Shown piece by piece: positions 60,719 through 64,000 of a DNA stretch of 64,000 nt. The notes beneath the pieces are model-generated. The model was not told the DNA's origin. It was given only the letters and a program-made list of their open reading frames with translations, and did no database searches. The stretch's first letter is position 1. The number at the start of each line of letters is the position of its first letter. The translations under genes and the position numbers were made by a program. The DNA comes from Nitrospirota bacterium (GTDB lineage: Bacteria; Nitrospirota; Nitrospiria; 2-01-FULL-66-17), in assembly GCA_040757335.1 (NCBI GenBank), contig JBFLXB010000001.1, positions 186,001 to 250,000 of the forward strand, written 5' to 3'.

Positions 60719-62032
60719 ATGGCCAAACGCGTTTTCATCAAGACGTGGGGTTGTCAGATGAATGAACACGATGCCGAACGCATGGCCGGCCTCGTGGCGC
60801 CGCTCGGTTACGCGCTCACCGCGACCCCGGACGACGCAGACCTCATCCTCCTCAACACCTGCAGCATTCGCGACAAGGCCGAACAGAAGGTATACAGCGA
60901 CCTGGGGCGCCTGACGGCGCTCAAATCGGAACGGCCCCACGTCGTGATCGGCGTCGCGGGCTGCGTGGCCCAGCAGGAAGGCGCCGCGCTGGTTCGCCGC
61001 GTACCCGCGGTTGACATGGTCTTCGGATCCAAGAGTATCGAGAAGCTCCCCGAGCTGTTGAATCGGGCGTTGACCGTGCACGGTCCGGTGGTGTGTACCG
61101 ACGATCCCATCGGGATCGCGCCCACGTTGCCAGCGGATCGCCGAGAGCGGGTCCGCGCCTGGGTATCGATCATGGAAGGATGCGAGAACGCGTGTGCGTT
61201 TTGCGTGGTGCCCGCCGCGCGCGGACGCGAGCGTAGCCGGTTGAGCCGGGAGGTGTACGCGGAGATCGCCGCGTTGTGCGCGGACGGTTGTCGCGAGGTG
61301 ACCTTGCTCGGACAGAACGTCAATTCGTACGGTCGCACCTCCGAGGAAGGGGTGGATTTCGCCGATTTACTGGGCATCATTCATCCCATCGAGGGACTGG
61401 CGAGGATCAGGTTCACCACGTCGCACCCCAACGCCATGACGCCCAAACTGATCGACGCGTTGGCGCGCCTCCCCAAGATGTGCCGGCACCTTCATTTGCC
61501 GCTGCAGTCGGGCTCGGACCGGACGCTGGCCCGCATGCGGCGTGATTACACGGTGACGGACTATCTGGCGGTCGTAGACGCGCTCCGAGCGGGTCTACCC
61601 GACCTCGCGTTGACCACGGATATCATCGTGGGGTTTCCCGGGGAAACAGACGAGGATTTCGTCGCGACCACGGGGGTGCTCGAGGCCATTGAATTCGACA
61701 ATATCTTCGCGTTCAAATACTCCCGGCGGCCGCGCACCGAGGCGCTGTCCCTGGACGGGCACGTGGCGGAACCCGAGAAGGACCGGCGACTGCAGGAGGT
61801 GTTGGCCGTGCAGCGGCCCATCACGCAGCGCAAGAACCAGGCGTACCAGGATCGTGTCGAGGACGTCCTGGTGGAAGGACCCAGCAAGACCGACCGCTCA
61901 CGCCTCGCGGGCCGAACCTCGAGCAACCGGACGGTGAACTTCGACGGCCCGACGTCGTTGATCGGGGAGATCGTGTCGCTTCGAATTACGCGCGTCAAGG
62001 CGAATTCCCTGGAGGGGAGCCTGTGCTCGTGA
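60719..62032 (+). CDS. miaB: tRNA-2-methylthio-N6-dimethylallyladenosine synthase MiaB
   Basis: 437 residues. UPF0004 domain (KTWGCQMNEHDAERMAG, LNTCSIRDKAEQK, GCVAQQEG), radical SAM cluster C155-x3-C159-x2-C162 (CENACAFC), and a C-terminal TRAM domain. The QMN-x5-E opening is typical of MiaB. It thiomethylates A37 of UNN-decoding tRNAs. It overlaps vanZ by 10 nt. Confidence 0.95.
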   Translation: MAKRVFIKTWGCQMNEHDAERMAGLVAPLGYALTATPDDADLILLNTCSIRDKAEQKVYSDLGRLTALKSERPHVVIGVAGCVAQQEGAALVRRVPAVDMVFGSKSIEKLPELLNRALTVHGPVVCTDDPIGIAPTLPADRRERVRAWVSIMEGCENACAFCVVPAARGRERSRLSREVYAEIAALCADGCREVTLLGQNVNSYGRTSEEGVDFADLLGIIHPIEGLARIRFTTSHPNAMTPKLIDALARLPKMCRHLHLPLQSGSDRTLARMRRDYTVTDYLAVVDALRAGLPDLALTTDIIVGFPGETDEDFVATTGVLEAIEFDNIFAFKYSRRPRTEALSLDGHVAEPEKDRRLQEVLAVQRPITQRKNQAYQDRVEDVLVEGPSKTDRSRLAGRTSSNRTVNFDGPTSLIGEIVSLRITRVKANSLEGSLCS

Positions 62033-62469
62033 AGCCGGAGGATGCGCGGGACCTGGCGTTGCCCCGGCCGACCGCCCGCGCGATCACCGTGTGGTGGGTC
62101 ACCGTGACGGTGTATGCCGGAGCGATATTTGGGGCGTCTTCGACACCGCATCCGCTCGGCGTCCACACTCTTCCCCCGTTCGTGGACAAGGTGGTTCACG
62201 CCCTGGTGTACGGCGGTTTGTCCTTCACGGTCTGGATGGCGCTGCGATCATCCGCACCAAGCGCATCGACCAGGCGCCTTTCGTTGTTTGCGATCGTGCT
62301 GACCGCGTTATACGGGTTGACCGACGAGGTCCATCAGTCGTTCGTGCCGGGACGGAGTATGGAGATGCTCGACCTCGCGGCGGATGCGGGGGGCGCGGGC
62401 CTCGTTCAGGGCGGCATGTCGTACGGCCGGCGGTCGCGCGGACCAAACCCCGGGAACCCGACGCCGTGA
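62023..62469 (+). CDS. VanZ-like membrane protein
   Basis: 148 residues, four membrane segments. FVDKVVHALVYGGLSFTVW and LYGLTDEVHQSFVPGRSMEMLDLAADAGGA are the VanZ domain motifs (H-x-x-x-Y and TDE-x-HQ-F-x-x-R). GTG start with GGAGGGG. It sits in an operon with manC and may contribute to cell-surface glycan or lipid handling. Confidence 0.88.
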   Translation: MLVKPEDARDLALPRPTARAITVWWVTVTVYAGAIFGASSTPHPLGVHTLPPFVDKVVHALVYGGLSFTVWMALRSSAPSASTRRLSLFAIVLTALYGLTDEVHQSFVPGRSMEMLDLAADAGGAGLVQGGMSYGRRSRGPNPGNPTP

Positions 62470-63908
62470 CGTCTCCTCACCTGCACGCGGTGATCTTGGC
62501 CGGGGGAAGTGGCACGCGGTTCTGGCCGCTGTCCCGGCGGCTGGCTCCCAAACAGCTCCTGTCGTTGACGGGCGACCGCACCATGCTCCAAGACACCGTA
62601 CTCCGAATCGCTCCCGTCGTGGCGGCTGACCGCACGTGGGTGGTGACGGGCTGCGACGTGGCCGACGAAGCGCGTCGCCAGTTGCGCCTCATCGGCGCGG
62701 GGGCGACGGTGGTGGCGGAGCCCGTGGGCCGGAACACGGCCCCGGCCATCGCGGTCGCAGCACACCGATTGATCGCCGCGGATCCCGACGCGATCATGAT
62801 CGTCCTGCCTGCGGACCACGCGATCGCCAAACCCGAAGCGTTCCGCGAATGCCTGGACCACGCGTCCGCGGTAGCGGGCAACGGCTATCTGGTGAGCATC
62901 GGCATCGTACCCCGGCGCGCCGAAACTGGGTACGGGTACATCAAACAGGGCGACGCGCTGCCTGAGAGTGGGCGCCGCGAAGGTGGTCGCGGCGCGTTCC
63001 GGGTCGCTCGGTTCGTGGAAAAGCCGGATCGCGTCACGGCCGAGCGGTACGTGGGCGAAGGGGGCTACTTGTGGAATTCGGGCATGTTCGTCTGGCGCGC
63101 CTCCGTCATCCTGGATGAATTGGCGCGTCACGCCCCGGGAGTATCCGCAGCCGCCTCCCGCATCGCCGAGGCCATGAGCTCCGGCGCGGACGACACGCGA
63201 CTCCGGGCGCTTTATGAAGCGGCGGAGGCCGTGTCCATCGATTACGCGGTGCTGGAGCGATCCACCCGTGTGGCGGTGGTGCCGGCGGAATTCGGGTGGA
63301 GCGACGTGGGGAGTTGGGCGGCGCTCGACGACGTGGCGGTCAAGGACGAGCGCGGCAACGTGCTCAGCGGACGGGTGGTCGACGTGGACAGCCAACGCTC
63401 GATCGTGTACGCGCAGGATCGAGTGGTCGCCACGATCGGATTGAACGATCTGATCGTCGTGGACACTCCGGACGCCACGTTGGTCTGCGCCAAGGACCGC
63501 GCGCAGGACGTGCGCAAGGTCGTGGATGCGCTCGAAGCGCAACGCGCCCAGGAGCACATCGTCCATAAAACCGTGCAGCGCCCGTGGGGAGCGTACACCG
63601 TGCTGGGTGAGGGACCGGGCTACAAGATCAAATGGATCGTCGTGAACCCCGCCTCTCGCCTGAGCCTGCAAATGCACCGCCGCCGCAGCGAGCATTGGGT
63701 GGTGGTGGCCGGTACCGCGCGGGTGACGTGCGGGGAGCGCACCTACGACGTCAGGACCAACGAGAGCACCTACATCCCGCCGGAGACCAAACACCGCCTC
63801 GAGAACGTGGATCCTCAAGTTCCACTTGAAATCATCGAGGTCCAGAACGGTCCGTACCTGGGGGAAGACGACATCCAGAGGTTCGATGATGACTTTGGAA
63901 GGAAATAG
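62466..63908 (+). CDS. manC: Mannose-1-phosphate guanylyltransferase / mannose-6-phosphate isomerase (ManC/AlgA type)
   Basis: 480 residues, GTG start overlapping the vanZ stop. NTP site LAGGSGTRFWPLSR (about residues 10-23), FVEKPDRVTAERYV and GYLWNSGMFVWRASVI as in GMP domains, then a C-terminal type II phosphomannose isomerase cupin (RPWGAYTVLGEGPGYKIKWI, SLQMHRRRSEHWVVVAG, STYIPPETKHRLEN). Makes GDP-mannose for surface polysaccharides, with the following phosphomannomutase. Confidence 0.95.
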   Translation: MTSPHLHAVILAGGSGTRFWPLSRRLAPKQLLSLTGDRTMLQDTVLRIAPVVAADRTWVVTGCDVADEARRQLRLIGAGATVVAEPVGRNTAPAIAVAAHRLIAADPDAIMIVLPADHAIAKPEAFRECLDHASAVAGNGYLVSIGIVPRRAETGYGYIKQGDALPESGRREGGRGAFRVARFVEKPDRVTAERYVGEGGYLWNSGMFVWRASVILDELARHAPGVSAAASRIAEAMSSGADDTRLRALYEAAEAVSIDYAVLERSTRVAVVPAEFGWSDVGSWAALDDVAVKDERGNVLSGRVVDVDSQRSIVYAQDRVVATIGLNDLIVVDTPDATLVCAKDRAQDVRKVVDALEAQRAQEHIVHKTVQRPWGAYTVLGEGPGYKIKWIVVNPASRLSLQMHRRRSEHWVVVAGTARVTCGERTYDVRTNESTYIPPETKHRLENVDPQVPLEIIEVQNGPYLGEDDIQRFDDDFGRK

Positions 63909-63923
63909 GCCGACGATCGAACC

Positions 63924-64000
63924 ATGAGCATCTATCGCGAATACGACATTCGGGGCGTGGTCGGGACGGACCTGACGTTTGACGTAGCGGAACAGGTCGG
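63924..64000 (+). CDS. Phosphomannomutase/phosphoglucomutase, 5' end only
   Basis: MSIYREYDIRGVVGTDLTFD is the conserved N-terminus of the alpha-D-phosphohexomutase family (ManB/AlgC; YDIRG motif). The gene is cut by the window end. Next to manC it supplies mannose-1-phosphate for GDP-mannose. Confidence 0.9.
   Translation, partial: MSIYREYDIRGVVGTDLTFDVAEQV

Noticed and set aside
1-64000. CRISPR arrays, tRNA and rRNA genes
   Set aside because: Scanned for regularly spaced repeats, cloverleaf arms ending in CCA and conserved rRNA strings; none seen. A dedicated tRNA search could still find an atypical one.

Overview
The window is about 64 kb of GC-rich DNA (roughly 60-65% by eye) from a Gram-negative bacterium. 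LptF/LptG, an outer-membrane CopB, LpoB-type lipoproteins and many lipobox or signal-peptide proteins show an outer membrane. No rRNA or tRNA gene, integrase, transposase or CRISPR array was seen. The mix of an archaeal-type S-adenosylmethionine synthetase, ExeA-type ATPase, TPR protein, VanZ and ManC in one neighbourhood would fit a Nitrospirota- or Methylomirabilota-like lineage. That is only a guess, because there is no marker gene here.

Region 1 (1-7.1 kb): a very large minus-strand cyclic beta-glucan synthase-like gene (GT84, glucoamylase-like and GH94 parts). It is broken by a frameshift near 1950 and runs off the left edge. A PsiE-family membrane protein is divergent from it.

Region 2 (7.1-9.0 kb): a tight micro-operon of four very small proteins (47-53 residues) ending in a SAM methyltransferase, with a recognisable promoter and a leader of about 190 nt.

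Region 3 (9.2-32.5 kb): a long plus-strand metal and envelope island. It holds a Met-rich Spy-like protein fused in frame to a membrane protein, a double-YHS CPC-type P1B ATPase, a UbiB-family kinase, DUF2933, an isoprenylcysteine methyltransferase-like protein, the archaeal-type MAT, CopA multicopper oxidase, CopB, an unknown anchored protein and a lycopene-cyclase-like membrane protein. A decayed second MAT start, a SHOCT protein, a CPD-type P1B ATPase, UspA and a zinc-ribbon protein follow. Then come an HlyD/ABC exporter (one HlyD, one double ATPase, two permeases), a membrane protein with a haem c motif, a YHS protein and a membrane protein with HEAGH. The likely joint role is copper/silver detoxification: cytoplasmic export by the ATPases, periplasmic Cu(I) oxidation and sequestration by CopA, CopB and the Met-rich protein, and envelope repair. 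No metal-responsive regulator was found inside it.

Region 4 (32.5-46.9 kb): an alpha/beta hydrolase, lipoproteins, a C26 and an M28 hydrolase, a minus-strand LPP20-LpoB-COG3014-LPP20-small lipoprotein operon, the threonine dehydrogenase/KBL pair, an MBL-fold RNase Z-like protein, a release-factor-like protein and small hypotheticals.

Region 5 (47-64 kb): housekeeping-type genes. DUF3108, YacG, GNAT, M20 peptidase, an SDR with a lost catalytic Tyr, a 190-bp inverted-repeat element, a Gph-like phosphatase, a lipoprotein and an M16 peptidase pair come first. LptG/LptF, a TPR protein, ExeA-like ATPase, MiaB, VanZ, ManC and the start of a phosphomannomutase complete it.

Several short palindromic repeats lie both between and inside genes. 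The most notable is a 96-bp in-frame insertion in the P1B ATPase.
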